From positions 24,158,501-24,222,500 of the forward strand of contig JAPQWV010000002.1 in assembly GCA_027422505.1 (NCBI GenBank): a stretch of DNA of 64,000 nucleotides. Reading direction: 5' to 3'. The notes under the pieces are model-generated. The model ran no database searches, was not told the origin of the DNA, and saw only the letters and a program-made list of their open reading frames with translations. Position 1 is the stretch's first letter; each line of letters begins with the position of its first letter. Position numbers and translations under genes: made by a program. This document shows positions 63,235 through 64,000 of this stretch, in pieces. This DNA is from Craterostigma plantagineum. Lineage: Eukaryota > Streptophyta > Magnoliopsida > Lamiales > Linderniaceae.

Positions 63235-63529
63235 TGTAATTCCAGATTATCCAAGAACACTTCAACAGATTTAACCTTCGTAATATTTGAATAGTGTGCT
63301 ATATAGGTTTACTGTTGAATACGTGAGGGTTTTGCAAATAGAAAACTTGATTAATGCTTGTTAGGGTTTAAGCTTAAATACCTTGTGAGGTATTTAAGCC
63401 CATTGGGCCCCTAACAAGCCCATTACAAATACAACCCTAGTACAAAAATAAAACATCTATAAAATGCATAGAAAAGAAATTACAAGACATAGAAATAATA
63501 TTTTGGACACTTCTAAAATATTCCTAACA
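63235..63529 (-). repeat. 5' LTR of the young copia element
   Basis: 295 bp, matching the 3' LTR at all but one position by eye (AGAGAAG versus AGAAAAG). It acts as promoter for the element. Site-II-like TGGGCT/GGGCCCA boxes precede a TTAAATA core and a telo-box. Confidence 0.95.
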
Positions 63530-63534
63530 GGTAT
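63530..63534. repeat. Target-site duplication (GGTAT), right copy
   Basis: Matches GGTAT at 49817-49821; five bases is the usual duplication for LTR-retrotransposon integrases. Confidence 0.93.
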
Positions 63535-64000
63535 CATCAATTGAAGGTTCGATAAGAAGACATTCCAAAGACGGCGTTTAGTACCCGATATGGACACTAC
63601 GAATTCTTAGTTATGCCTTTCGGGGTGACTAATGCACCTGCAACATTTATGGACTTAATGAATCGGGTGTTCAAGCAATATTTGGACAAGTTTGTTATTG
63701 TGTTCATTGATGATATTCTAATTTACTCGAAAACGAAGGAAGAACATGAACAACATTTAAAGACTGTTCTTGAAATATTACGAGAAAATAAATTATATGC
63801 CAAGTTCAAGAAATGTGAGTTCTGGTTGAGTCAAGTCGCATTTCTAGGACACATTGTTTCTCGAGAAGGAATTTCTGTGGATCCTAGCAAAATCGAAGCT
63901 ATTAACAATTGGCCTCAACCAACCAATGTCACAGAAGTACGAAGTTTTCTTGGTCTTGTGGGATATTACCGGAAGTTTATCAAAGATTTTTCGAAGATAG
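63535..64000 (+). mobile_element. Continuation of the interrupted gypsy reverse transcriptase
   Basis: After the copia insertion the gypsy RT continues: an in-frame TAA is met after HQLKVR (about 63,552), then [20 protein letters not shown], the catalytic [12 protein letters not shown] and [22 protein letters not shown] thumb/RNase-H approach follows ([27 protein letters not shown]). It runs off the window end; the 3' half of pol and the 3' LTR lie beyond. Confidence 0.94.

Larger units (their letters stand above)
49822..63529 (-). mobile_element. Young full-length Ty1/copia element with extra ORF, 13,708 bp
   Basis: Minus-strand element bounded by 295-bp LTRs (49822-50116 and 63235-63529) starting TGTTAGGAATATT and ending GGAATTACA in the sense direction. 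I count one difference between the LTRs (near 50,054 versus 63,467), so it is recent. PBS TGGTATCAGAGC lies at 63221-63232 and PPT GGGGGAGAA at 50117-50125. Order in the sense direction: leader with TTCGCAAAG repeats, gag, pol, a 2.4-kb spacer with PPT-like tracts, antisense ORF and repeats, then a long extra ORF. The post-pol ORF and repeated PPTs recall Sirevirus-type elements, although 295 bp is short for their LTRs. Frameshifts in RNase H and in the extra ORF suggest it is not fully autonomous. Confidence 0.95.

Overview
The window is nuclear DNA from a flowering plant, most likely a eudicot. The genes carry short AT-rich GT-AG introns, encode plant-specific families (pectin methylesterase, berberine-bridge-like oxidase, plant NF-YB, plant ISWI) and sit among plant LTR retrotransposons and MITEs. 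No prokaryotic, organellar or rRNA block was seen.

Layout. Bases 1-36,400 are gene-bearing: a mitochondrial porin (VDAC, minus, six exons, 276 aa); a 5-kb non-coding block of GGTACC/CATATATTAC-type tandem repeats with weak inverted ends (about 3.69-8.69 kb); a 293-bp MITE; a frameshifted glutaredoxin-like/CxxC gene; a decayed copia pol fragment (12.1-14.8 kb); a small predicted N-myristoylated acidic protein (260 aa); a complete ISWI chromatin remodeller (25 exons, 1064 aa) with a hAT-type MITE in intron 4; an intronless NF-YB; a 393-bp MITE; a two-exon BBE-like oxidase with a Tourist-like MITE in its intron; a two-exon PMEI-PME; and a short putative gene for a 39-aa membrane peptide with its own TATA box.

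Bases 36,400-64,000 are nested retrotransposons: an internally deleted copia fragment with a 3' LTR (about 36.9-39.9 kb); a minus-strand gypsy LTR with PBS and leader (39.9-42.56 kb); an Athila-like fragment (42.56-44.98 kb); and a plus-strand gypsy element (5' LTR 44,982-47,685; decayed gag-pol). The last is split inside its RT by a young 13,708-bp copia element (49,822-63,529). That copia element has 295-bp LTRs differing at one position, a GGTAT target duplication, a PBS and a PPT. The gypsy RT resumes at 63,535 and runs off the window.

The most unusual object is the young copia element. Besides gag (913 aa) and pol (1088 aa) it carries an extra sense ORF of 1027 aa plus a frame-shifted continuation, placed after pol as in env-carrying Sirevirus-type elements. 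It also holds two non-coding clusters of a TTCGCAAAG motif (5' leader and pol-extra-ORF spacer), several extra PPT-like tracts, and an antisense 57-aa membrane-peptide ORF preceded by a TGACGTAAG box and a TATA box. Exon boundaries were worked out by hand from splice motifs and reading frame. Protein identities rest on recognised family motifs, with no database search.
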